DNA of 64,000 nt from Sisyra terminalis. Taxonomy: Eukaryota; Arthropoda; Insecta; Neuroptera; Sisyridae. The first letter of the stretch is position 1, and the number at the start of each line of letters is the position of its first letter. The stretch lies in assembly GCA_958496175.1 (NCBI GenBank), contig OY292275.1, positions 24,281,001-24,345,000 of the forward strand, read 5' to 3'. Below, one piece after another: positions 31,101 through 42,600 of the stretch. Both the position numbers and the translations under genes were made by a program. The notes under the pieces were generated by a model, which saw nothing but the letters and a program-made list of their open reading frames with translations, was not told the origin of the DNA and did not search any database.

Positions 31101-32261
31101 AATGAAAATTATTGCCGTAAGTACAATACAAAGATATAAGTAGTTCATTTAGATGAGGCAAGACAACAAATAATACTTTATAGGAATATTATGTTTATGT
31201 AACAATAATACAGTAAGGGTTCAAAATTTTTGCCCTCTATCAAACAATAATAGGTACGATTCAATGATAGTATGGCCTATAAAAAACATTCCCTCAATTT
31301 CAAAATTATAAACTATCCTTATAATCGTTTAAAATAAGTTTACTCTGGAGACCACTACATTGGTAAATTCTAGTTACACGAATACTACAATATTGACAAA
31401 AAAAAATCAAATTAAAAAAAAAATCATAATTTTTTTCTACCTAATTTCGTAATTTGGTGAGAATCACCCAGCGACATAATTTTAAAAAGATTGATTAGTT
31501 TTGAAAGGATTTATTTTAATGTTTTATGGCAACACTTACGGCAATTTTTTTCATCACTCCCGTCATGACAGTCATCTTTGCCATCGCATTTCCAGCTTTC
31601 GGATATGCAAACATTGTTGGCACATTGAAACCCGTCGCAATGCTGCGTGACTTTACATCCATCATGCTCATCGGAATCATCTAAACAGTCGTTGTAACCA
31701 TCACAAACGTAATCTTTGGGAATGCACATTTTATCTAAACATTGCCATTCACTTGGGAGGCATGTTTGATTCACGATTAGAGGCTACAATGTACAAAATA
31801 TTAGTATAATTTAAAATTAAAAATTAAAAATATAGTTTACTGTATTGTTTCCACAATCCTGCTCATCACTATTATCAAGACAATCGCTTTCCCCATCACA
31901 ACGAAATGATGATGAAATGCAACTGGAACTAGTTTTGCATTGAAACCAATGTGGTGGTTTACACGCAAAAAATTCTAAAAAATCAATTTAAATCGGAGAA
32001 ATTTATGGATATTTTTTTTTTGGTATATATTTTACCGCAATCAATTTCATCCGAAGCGTCCGTGCATTGTTTGATTCCATCACAATGCTGGTTACGGGGA
32101 ATACATTGTTGGTTTTGGCACATGAATTCATTTTTCGGGTCAATGCAAACATTATTCATTGTTAACGAAGTAAGAGCCGCAAATTCTCCAAATGGTGAAG
32201 TTGGCAAAATAATTGTGGAAATTGTTAACGAAATCCATTGCAAAACTAACTCTTTACGCAT
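22171..32261 (-). CDS. VgR: Vitellogenin receptor (LDL-receptor family)
   Basis: Exons: 32261-32036, 31974-31841, 31783-31540, 30188-30018, 29255-29025, 28968-28769, 28711-28524, 28210-28009, 27948-27633, 27575-27315, 27256-27112, 27056-26857, 26793-26644, 26581-26002, 25946-25861, 25804-25591, 25534-25200, 25117-24898, 23717-22763, 22698-22523, 22462-22171; all frames join to 1841 aa. Order: hydrophobic signal; five LDLa repeats (to ~258); EGF pair; YWTD propeller (~336-600; LYWTD, IYFTD, MYWTDWG, LYWLD); EGF; second propeller (~640-890); EGF; eight LDLa repeats (~930-1294); EGF pair; third propeller (~1370-1640); EGF; Asn-rich spacer; transmembrane helix ~1712-1734; ~107-residue tail. The 5+8 LDLa layout and length are those of insect vitellogenin receptors (Drosophila yolkless), which take up yolk protein into oocytes by endocytosis. 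Two LDLa repeats have GEDE in place of the usual SDE calcium motif. The tail has YINPME, no canonical NPxY, and an acidic DSDSDDE cluster. Confidence 0.95.
24085..24165. repeat. Repeat fragment related to 42425-42560
   Basis: In a vitellogenin receptor intron (23718-24897). CAATTTTCTTTTTCCTCAAC, GCATTTTAACAGCGGCTAGC and TGTCATCGTCAGGTGG match in order the left arm, and in reverse complement the right arm, of the inverted repeat at 42425-42560. In reverse complement it contains CCTGACGATGA, a one-base variant of CCTGATGATGA. Confidence 0.5.
30320..31468. repeat. Dispersed ~1.15-kb repeat, copy 2 (vitellogenin receptor intron 3)
   Basis: Homologous along its length to 5040-6198 in the same plus-strand orientation. 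The central ~460 bp is almost identical while both flanks carry many substitutions and small indels. It accounts for most of the 1.35-kb intron between the fourth and fifth LDLa repeats (30189-31539). No open frame or terminal inverted repeats seen. Confidence 0.85.
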
Positions 32262-32263
32262 CG

Positions 32264-32499
32264 CTATAGATCGTTATTAAAAAATAAATGTCTTCAAAAT
32301 GTCACCATTAAATTTTCTAATTTAATATTTCAGTTAAAATTATATTACCTCTATTAAAAAATAAAATCAAATAAGTTTTCTTACATATAATTGTGCATTA
32401 AGTGATTTTTTTAAGCTTTAAACCTTAAAATTTGCACGTGGTTTGAAGTTTTAACGAAGAAAAGAAAAATTGAATAGTAATAAAAATTAATTACTTACC
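32264..32499 (-). other. Putative 5' UTR intron of the vitellogenin receptor
   Basis: On the minus strand an acceptor-like CTATAG ends two bases before the start codon (exon edge 32263). A consensus donor GTAAGTAA lies at 32498 and below, preceded by CTTTTTGCTTTG. Together these suggest an untranslated first exon starting above 32499 and a 235-nt leader intron. Not tested by transcript data. Confidence 0.4.
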
Positions 32500-33350
32500 A
32501 AAGCAAAAAGAGAAAGATACCAGAAACTAAATTAAAATAAAGTTTTAAAATTAAATAAAAAAAAAAGAAAAAAAAATGAAGATAACTGATTAAAATCAAA
32601 AAACTAAATGAACAAAAGATTTCAATCTTCACTGCATTCTTAATTTTTCCCCCCAAAATTGTTATTTCTATCAAGAAGTAAATATATTTTTATTTAAAGA
32701 TTAATATGAACAAGATCTTACAAAATAAAAGATCAACTTGTAATGTAAATTTGTTTAAGACTTGTAGAATATTGATATGTGTTGTTAAATAATTTATAAA
32801 AAGTAATATTTTGTATTAACTTTGATAATACAATTACAATCCAACAAAATATAACATGCAGTTGATAAAAGAATAAACAAAACTCATGGCATGGCTTTTA
32901 ATTTAAATGATGGCAAATTTTGAAAAGATACTCTTGAAATTTTAAAACATTTTTTATTCAAAATAGCTCTTTTGTTTTTAATGACATTTATTTAATTTCT
33001 TTAGCATATTTCTTTCCTTAGCTATGTAGCTAAAATGGGAACACAACATTCGGCATATATTAATCACGGTACAACATCCACATTCTGAAATGTGCAGATG
33101 AAACAGCTATACTACACACTAACTATAGTTTTACAGAGGAAAAAGAATCCAAAGATAAGTAGCCACGATACTCACGTCCCACTCAATGGATGAAAGAAAT
33201 AATCACAGAAATTAGGACAATTTGGCAGCTGAATCTAATAACTTTTGAGATTGCGACGTTTCACCAGCTAGTCGCTAGCTTTTTTAGGTGAAACTTGAAT
33301 GGTAATTGATTGTCGTATGAATACTAGTTTCTATAAAGTTTATTTTAGTG

Positions 33351-33555
33351 CAGAGGTGGACTAAACTAGAGCCCTTTTTTCTGGGGTCCGAAAATTAGGT
33401 TTTTAATTTTTATTTAATAGAAAAACGTGGTATTTATAACTATGGTTGAAACCTACTCAAATTATGTCGAATAGTTGATTGATAAAGTCGATAAGAGTGA
33501 TAGGTTCGGAATTACAATGTTGCCTAGGGCCCGTTTTAGCTTTAGTTCGCCACTG
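33351..33555. mobile_element. Short non-autonomous hAT-type element (MITE)
   Basis: 205 bp. The left end reads CAGAGGTGGACTAAAC..GAGCCC; the right end in reverse complement reads CAGTGGCGAACTAAAG..GGGCCC, giving imperfect terminal inverted repeats. Flanking octamers TTTTAGTG (33343-33350) and CTTTAGCG (33556-33563) match at 6 of 8 positions, consistent with an aged 8-bp target duplication. No coding capacity. Confidence 0.65.
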
Positions 33556-34770
33556 CTTTAGCGAGTACAATCAGCTTAACACATTTGAAAGCTCAGATCA
33601 CTAGGACCAACCGTAAGATGTCAGCCGCCCCTGTGCCAAGACCTAATGTATCACCCCTCTTAAGAATTAATCGACAAAAAATGCAAATTCACAATTCAAT
33701 AAATATATTTTTTGATATGTATAACCAGCTGGCATTTTTCACAGAATTATTTGTTTTTTATAATTATTTTTTATTGGATAGAGTATATATTGAAATCACT
33801 CCATTTAAGTTTAATTTTTTTAATTTTAAGAATTCAAATCGTCTTTTAAAGGTGGAAAAAAGAGGTTGGTTGATGGCTTTGTACATTCAATTTGGAATAA
33901 AAATCATACCTCAACCGTAAAAATACATCAAATCGAAATTTTTCGTACAAAAATATTGAGGTCATTAAGCCCCATGGCCAATTGCAACAGTTAAGGCAAA
34001 GTTAAGTTAAAATTGGGCTCCAGTGTAAATGTCTATCTTCATAAATCAGATTGAATTCCTCGAAAAACACAAACATTTTTCGAAACGGAATATTTGAAGA
34101 TATATACGACAATATCCAACATTGTCATATAATAAAAAAAAATGTAGAGCAATTGGAAAAAAAAATTACATTTGAAAAGGAAGTTTTAGAAATATTAGCC
34201 CACATTTTGTGGAAAAATTGGGAAAAATTTGTTTGCAATTTTATAAACTGCAGGACATTTATTCGGCATTTTATAAGATTTACATTGAAAAATTAGGAAA
34301 AATTTGCTTGATAGTAGTACTGTAAGCGGTTTGCGGCCGTCCCTTATTTTGGCCGCCGACGTTCGGCGAACGTGCTGCACGTATACAAGGATCAACCCTG
34401 GTAATCATATAATTTGAAAGTGTACAGTTTTAAATGTAAATAATTTTTCCGATTGTTTTTAATCTTTTTTAAATTTTATGATTTTTGTGACCTTCGCAAA
34501 GGCAAATTTACAAATGAACCTTTAACCAATACGTACGGAATACTATTAAAGTATAAACACATTTCTACTAATAAGGTGGTGTTAGTTAAACTATCCTTTA
34601 CAAAAAGATAATTAAATAAATAATAATGAAATTCGTAATATCTTCATCTACAAACAATAAATATTTTATATCCGTAGTGAATGGTTGGAAAATAATTTTA
34701 ATAAATATAAATTCAAAAGTTCAGTTTCATTCCCTAATTCCAAAAGTATAAAGTTCAGTTTATCTAAATT

Positions 34771-35211
34771 TATAATGCATTTTCATGCAGTCGCGAGTCA
34801 TTGGTTTCTAGCGGAAAATATGGTCATATGACTAAACTGTAACATGTGCGTCATCTGAAAAAAGTAGTGGTAAAGTTGAATTTTGTTTAGGTATTTTGCC
34901 GGAATCAATTGATTCTACTAGATATGTCCTATTCACCAGACATGATTTTCTGTATTAAAAAAAAATCCAAAAAGTGTTCATAGTCGGTAAATTTGTAATT
35001 CATAATTTGAATGTTTACTAACAAGTATTGATACTTATAATAAGCTATTATATACACATACATATACAATAAAGTGGCTATATCAGTTCATTGACAATCA
35101 ATCGAGTCTCATTTGCCGTTTAAATTTTGGCGCATATGTTAGATTTTTAGTCACGTGATCATATTTTTCGTTAGAAATCAGCGACTAGCGACTGCATAAA
35201 AATATACCTTT
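34771..35211. mobile_element. MITE with ~50-bp terminal inverted repeats, copy 1
   Basis: The left end (TGCATTTTCATGCAGTCGC, then AGTCATTGGTTTCTAGCG) and the reverse complement of the right end (TATTTTTATGCAGTCGCTAG, then TCGCTGATTTCTAACG) match over ~50 bp, reaching GTCATATGAC / GATCACGTGAC. The interior shares ordered blocks with 46507-46907, including TATTCACCA.ACATGATTTT and TATACAATAAA. About 440 bp and non-coding. Superfamily not determined. Confidence 0.75.
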
Positions 35212-38200
35212 AATCTTCCAAACTACATATATTTTTAATGGTTATTAGGTAGGTATGTGCAAATAATTGGCCGCATTCTATTTTGAAGAACCAAATCCTT
35301 GAGCCAGAGGATAGGAAAGCTCAGAAAACTATATAGAAAGTTATAAGTATTTTTATCGCTTGATGGTTTTCCCAATTTCCATTCAATTGCTTATTTTAAT
35401 TTTTTCATGAAAAAAATAAAACAGTCAAAGGTAATTCTAGGAAACTAATAACAAATATGAGGATTCGATACCGTATTTGGTTTGGTAAATGGAGAAAAGC
35501 TTGACAAAACTAAACGTAAGTTAGCACATCTCTAAAAAAATATTGGTTAAAGAGGAAAATTTAAAAAAAAAGAACAATATTTTATTTTGAATTAACTTTA
35601 TTACATAACACAACAACTTTGAAATGTATAACATAAGTAAGTACATATTATGTATTCTAAAGTTGTCTTTAGACAATATCACAAAAAACATTTATTTCTC
35701 TGAAATCTACAGAAGTTAGTATTTAATCATTGGTTATTGATAAAATGTTTAGCTCAAGATGATTTGCCACAAAAAATGAATCTTATATTATCATACCTTT
35801 TTTATAAAAGTTTTAGGTATGTTTTGCGTAAAGATTATAGATATGACATCTATAAAAAATTAAACAACATAAACTGGTGCCACAGTTTCATTGTTAAAAC
35901 ATATTATAATTATTATGAATGAATGATTATATTTTACTACATTTTCAGTATCTTTAAGTAAATGTAGTATAAAATGGAATGATATATTCTAAGAAGTTTA
36001 TTCGACGGATAAAAAGAGAAATGTATGTTTAAAGTATATTATTTACAAGTTTTGAAATGCTAGTTATATGAATATGATACTTTATTTTTTTGAATAAAAA
36101 TGATTGTATTATAATATAGTAAAGACCAAATTAAATATTTCAGAGGCACTACTTTGTTAAAGATCACATTGATATGCTTATTATTGACATTTATTTTAAA
36201 CATCTAATATACATATAATTAGATTTATAGATAGAAAATTTTATTAAATAAATTTTACGAAAAAGACATTTTCATACAATCGCAATAATTTTCCTTTGTG
36301 TTTCCATTCATACATTTTTACCAATTAATTAAATTCGTGGCTATCCATAAAAATTTGACTGAAAATCTGAAAATATATGATGATCTTATTGTTTACGGTT
36401 TATCTATGATAAGTGATATATTTATACACATATATTAGTATTGCTTTTTATTTTTGTAAGCTAATGTGATTGTAAACTCAGTTATCATGCGAGAAATAAG
36501 AGAATATTAAAATTTTTAAACGGTAAATCTTAAGGAATACTGGTCAAAAGTTATAACTTTTAGGCTTTAAAATAGTTTTTAAAAACTTACCAATTTTAGA
36601 AAAATGCTTTCTTTGTTTAATTTGTTAAAATTAATTATAAAAAGTACATTGTGGATATAATTGATAGATCAAAGGATTGATAAGAAAATTTTTATATAAA
36701 TTGTAGGTCAACAATTTTGTTTCTGATATTTATATATTTAAATTGTCAGTATTTTTATATTCAGTCATTTAATATAATTTCAAGTTCATATAAGTTAACG
36801 TTTAATTGGTAAAAATGGTTATTAAAATAACGACAAACATAACCATAGCGCGTATAACATAGCATTTTAAGCTTTTAATATATAACTAGAATGTGGATAT
36901 AAAGCGTGGACTTTGGCATAGTATAAATATACTAGATGTATACTTGCATAGTTCTCCATGTCCAATTGTGGTATAAATCGTGGGGTTCTAAAGATGAAAT
37001 ATTTTACTCTCGTCGCTGCAATACTAGAATTTTTGGGATTTGTATGGCGTCATTGAATTTAATTATCAATAATCACAAAGAGCCATATCTCATACGATAT
37101 GCGATAAAATGTTAACTTCAATATTTAGCGCTTTTTTGGAGGTTGAGAAATTAAAAGGATTGAGAAAAAATTTATATTTTCACCCAAGAATAGTAAATAT
37201 ACATAGGATTATCTATAAGAATTTCTTTTATCTATTAAATACATGTCTTAGGATATGGTCTATCTATCCATGAGTAAAAATACTGGCCATTAAGGTTGTA
37301 AATTGTGCTGAAGGTATTATTGTTTATACACTATATAAAAACAACAAATTTTCAAAATTAGTAAAGGTAAGAAACATAAATTAAAAAATATATGAATAAT
37401 GTTGAAGAATAAGCGCTACTCTACTTGACAGCCAAAATAATCACCAAAACGGTAGTATTTATTTGATCGAAAAATTTTTCCCCTTAAAACAATTCTTTTA
37501 TTTTTTTTCAGGTAAAATAAAAATAAGCCGTTAGAAGAGAAAATAGAACAAGTAAACTTCAAAGACAACTCATTTGATTGTTGATATAAAAATTTAGTAA
37601 ATTTATATAAATTTACTAAATTTATATTACGCTGAAATGCTGAACGAAAGCTCGGTTTTGGGAGCTTTTCGATATCAGTTGTAGTATTTTTGGCGGATTT
37701 TCTGCCGAAACCGAAAGTTCGGTTATATTGTTTTTTGTTGACCTCTTTTGTTCAAGTTGTATTCAGTTGGGTGAATATTGTGGGAAAATATTGGATTTGG
37801 ACCACACGTTATAAGTAGATATATTGGGAGAAGCATATGACTTTTGTTTATAATTTATTAATGACAGTGTTTCTTTTGTGTATTTTTTGTCCAATTTTTA
37901 TCTTTGAACTTTTTTATTTTATTCGAGTTTAGGTACATGTAATCGTAAGGATTTCGGAAAAAAAATCCTGGAGGGGGTAAGTATTTTAGGAGATATATTT
38001 TTAAAGGAGAGCTTGGTGAACGGTTGTCATAAATCTTTGTCTAAAATCTAAAAAAATATGTTTCTAAATCTTTTCACAAATCTTGAATTTTACTGTTTGC
38101 AAATTAATAACAACTAAAATAAAAATTTCAGTTTTTGTTTTTATATATTTTTTTTTTGGGTGTTTCCTATACTTAAATGTACTGGCACCAATGTTCAAAA

Positions 38201-39637
38201 CATTAAGCGTACTAGTATCTCGAAGTAGTTTTCAGTAAAATTTGCCACATCCTTATGTGATAAGCTTTCTCTTTTTTCAAGTAAGCAACTGTCATAGGAT
38301 TTTTCTTCAGGCAAACTATAGCTATAGGTTTTAAACATACAGAACACACAGGATATCTATCTAGGAAAACAATCCCCTAGGTTATAAGAGGCAAAATTGA
38401 ATTATTGCGGTAGTATTTTTGTATTTTGGTACGCCCCAGTTCATAAAAATTTTATCTATGATATTAAACATCCCCTCAATTCACAGACCAATTGACTTAT
38501 ATATTTATATCATTTTAGGAGATTCATAAGAAAGGTCTTAATATTTGTTTTCTAGGGGACGGCCACTAAATTGCCAATAAAAAAAGGTATGCCAAATGAA
38601 TTTTAATTACATCTTTGCTAAGCTTAACTAGAAGCAGGTAACTTAAAACTACACTAAAGCTGTGAAATGCTTACTAAATGCATCATATGATTAGGATAGT
38701 TGCTCATTCCAGATTAATATCATGTCGTGACAACATTGTAGATATTTATCATAGTCATATATGCAACGGTTGTAGATTTGCGTATTTAAAAAAAAAACTG
38801 TTTTCTTTTGCCATGTTCTATTTAATCTAGCCACGAAGTGTGATATTTTGATATATGCACTAATCTGAATCTCCATTTGGCTGTCCGATATTACTTATTA
38901 GTTTGTCTATGGTTTTAACGCTAAAGAGCCATGGTGTCCCTTGAACATTGTGATATGTATTAAAAGTTACAATCATCTTACGTAAAACATAAACCTATAG
39001 AAGCTATAATGTAATGTGTATTGTAGATGATTCAGCATTTATTAGAATGGAATGAATCCTTACAGTGAATCCTACAAAAGGAACTATTCCTTACACATAC
39101 ACGATATGTACAATAAATGATTTTATGATTTAAATAATTCCGTAAGTATTAAAATTATATAAAGTTTTGTTTCAAAGGACAACATGATATTTATTTTTAA
39201 GTATAAATATTCTAAGTATAGTTAAACTTGCATCTTGTAAATCCTTGAAAAACAATCAATGTTGAAATGATGATTAAATATATTTTTTTTATAAAAGCTA
39301 TGTTACACGAATGGTTTTTTTTATCAAAATCATTGAAGGCAAAATTTTTAGAAAGAGAATCAAGAGCGATATATTTTTACTTCTATTCTAATGTATCAAG
39401 ATCTACTTTTATTTTTTCTTTATTTTATCACATTCGTAATGTTGTTACTAACAAGAGTTGAATCACTGTATTAAACGAAAGTGAGAGATAGATATAAGTT
39501 AGTTGGCACCAAATATAGGATTTTAGGAGTTGATTAAATAGCGATTGACTTGTTTCTATTTTAAGGGTTGTTTCTAATATTTTGATTATGACCAATTAAA
39601 TGAATCTATCAAAAACCGTTAAGACAACAGATGAAAT

Positions 39638-42600
39638 TCAGCTACTTTGTGAAGGTTGAAATTTCATAGATTGCGTGCTAGGAAGTTGATTAATCGGTTC
39701 AATTAAGCTTCTAGATGAGCTTTCTGCATCACCAGCGCTGTAGCGATGATGAATATGATTATTCGACATGCTATTTCCACAGGCTACTGTAACATTATCT
39801 GGTATCCATTTACTTTCGTTTAGCCCTAATTCAACATCTTGGTGCATATTCCGTCGCCGAATAACATTTATGTTAATTACATTTGATGTTGACTCAACTG
39901 GCGCTAATTCGGGTTCATCAACGTTTACTGGATCGTTTTTCATATTTTCATTCACTTGATACACATCAGGTAATAATGTGTCTGGGTTTAAACCTAACAT
40001 TTCTAAAACTCTTCGTGGATTGTGCAAAACATATGTTTGTAAATATAATTCATTGTCAATGTCGGTTTGGGTGTTGGCGTCATATAATGTACGAATTATA
40101 TGCGGTCGACTTCCATCAATTGAATGGTCTTCCCAGCAAAACATATCCGGTGGTTGAGACGAGCTTCGTGCTAGCAACCCTTCCATGATCGGTTTTTTCG
40201 TTTGAAAGTTTTGCAAATTTGGATTAGAGCGAGCTGGATAGTGGGTCATTGATCCACTAGGTGTTGTCATTTCTTGTAATGCTTGTATAGCATTTCGTAC
40301 CTAAAACAATAAAATGAAGTCATTGTGTCCCATTTTCTCATCGTCTTCCTTTTTTACCTCCATACTAAGCGTAGCAACATCTTGATGCAGCGAAGAAACT
40401 TGGGTGTCTAAACGTTCAACGCTATTTCTTGTAAGCTCCACTTCACCACGAAGTTCTAAATTTAATCCTTCTAACGATTCATTTGGGGGGGTTGCAATTG
40501 CTCGTTCCAGGAACGGTGGTGGAACAACAACGCTACGTTGGCGTTCAACCTTTTCACGAAGTAATGCAAGACCAATGGAACGATTACGTCTAGGGGGTAC
40601 TTCACGTAATTCATCCAACCTACTTTATTAAAAAAAAAACACTTAATATAAATTAATATGCAAAATTTACTTTTCTTGTTTGATTTTATTGATTACTGTC
40701 TGATAAGCACTGCTTTCTAAGACATACAATAACGAAAGCAATTGCAATATTTTTCAGAAAATATTCTTTTACGTAACAATATTTGCATAAAATGCAGATA
40801 TATTTAAGAATAAGAAAGGAACATTGTCAGAAAGAGTCAAGAAAGTATATTTTAAAAGCTTTTTTTGTTGATTATTTTAATTACTGTTTAGTTTTTAGTA
40901 TTTTAATTGAAAAAAATAAATAACATTATTTTACTCATTTCGTTATTAACATAAAATGTGGAAAGAAAGCTTTATACTTGCCATGTTATTTTAATTAATT
41001 TTTTACCTGAGATTAAGTTTTCCATGCCGGGGGCTGTTTGAGACGGCGTGTAAAGGTGACCTACTCGGAGAAAGAGGAGACTGTTCTCCATCTTCGTGAA
41101 GATTTTCATCATCTTCACTGATTGATGGTAAAGTGAGAGACATTATTCCATTCATTTCCGATTCCTGCTGCAATTAAATTAAGCAGAGAGTTGTACCAAC
41201 ATTTTAATTCAGAGTTTATAAGTAAGCAGGGAGTTCATAATTTAATATTATAGTATATCTTCAACCGGGGGCGCTAGAGGGAAGTGAGTATGCAAAATGT
41301 GAACGTTGAATTTCCTCAATGAATTTGGAATACAGATTAGCTCAAAGATTCACAGTATTGATCTAGCTTTTGATTTTTTCGTTCACCTTGTTTCTTTTTA
41401 TTTGTATCTAACGGAAATTGATCGGAATTTGACCAAGTATATATGCTACAAAAGGTCATGATAACTTAATTTTTAGGTAAAAAATATACAGTTCAAGTTG
41501 TTTTTTTACTTCTTTTAACAATATGTTTTTGTTAAAGTTCCTGGTTCTAAATTTTCAGAAAATATCTTATGGTTTTTGATTTTTTAATTTACTTTCATTA
41601 TGAAAATCATTGCAAAGATGTATTACAAATGGCCATCAATTTTGATTTCGTTAACTCAGAAGCAAGATTTGTCTTCACGACTTTGACAGAGATTGTTGAC
41701 TTGAGTATTTGATATTATTTGATAATTTTAATCTTGATATCTGTACTCGTTTTCAGTAACGTGGCGTGTATTTTCACCGCCCGGGGAAGATCGAAAATTC
41801 GCTGCATCCTATTTTTATTATTTGTCAAGAAAATTGATAACAAGCCATATATCTTCAAAATCTTTAATGATTTAAAAATGTAATCATCGAGTTTTCCTCA
41901 AAGCAAAATCTTTTATGGAATTATCAATGTCAATATGGCACCCCATTTTCATGTGCCTCCCGAGGCTACTCCTCTTCCCGTACCTACTACCTTACGCTAA
42001 TAATCGTTTTTGATAAAAAAGACCATGATCGAAGTGATCTTAAAAGAGTTTCTTTTTTAATTGATATTTACTGTCGTTTTATAATTACTATGTTCTTTAG
42101 CGACTCTACGGTTCATAAAAATCTGTGATCGAGAAATATTACCAGTTTTGTAGCGGTCACCTAGGTCCTAGACTACTTGGCTACTAGTAGATGTTAAGAG
42201 CTTATTGAGTTTTATATTATTTTTATATCTTAAAATTATTAATCAATACTTATAACATTAGATGATCAAAAAGATCTTTTAATTGTGATTTAAATAATCT
42301 TTAAAATAATTTCATTGTTTATACTCTGTCAATTTCCTATATACAAATAAACAAGAAAGAAAATTAGATCGAAATAAATATTTTATTATTTATAATCGAG
42401 TCACAATTAGTTAATAAATTAATTATTATTCAATTTTCTTTTTCAAAGCGTGTTTCAACAGTAGGTAGGTGGTATTTTTTTCATGTTCTTTTATTTATTG
42501 AAATACCACCTGATGATGACACCTACCTTTTGTTGAAATGTGTTGTAAAGAAGAAAATGGAATCAAGCACCGAGGTAATAATTCATTAAGTAAATTAAGG

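Larger units (their letters stand above)
32262..39637. other. VgR-Elk intergenic region
   Basis: About 7.4 kb without a supportable gene. It should contain the vitellogenin receptor promoter (high-coordinate side) and the Elk 3' UTR (below 39638). Recognisable items are a hAT-type MITE (33351-33555), a hairpin near 33255-33300, a MITE with long terminal repeats (34771-35211) and a short palindrome around 37586-37628. The 111-codon frame at 33585-33920 shows no family features. Confidence 0.6.

Noticed and set aside
22171..32261. Lipophorin receptor or an LRP instead of vitellogenin receptor
   Set aside because: Lipophorin receptors have a single 7-8-repeat ligand domain and LRP1/2 are far longer; 5+8 LDLa repeats and ~1840 aa fit the vitellogenin receptor.
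33585..33920. 111-codon plus-strand frame
   Set aside because: The first 40 codons look protein-like, but the rest is AT-rich low complexity with no recognisable domain; probably transposon or intergenic noise.
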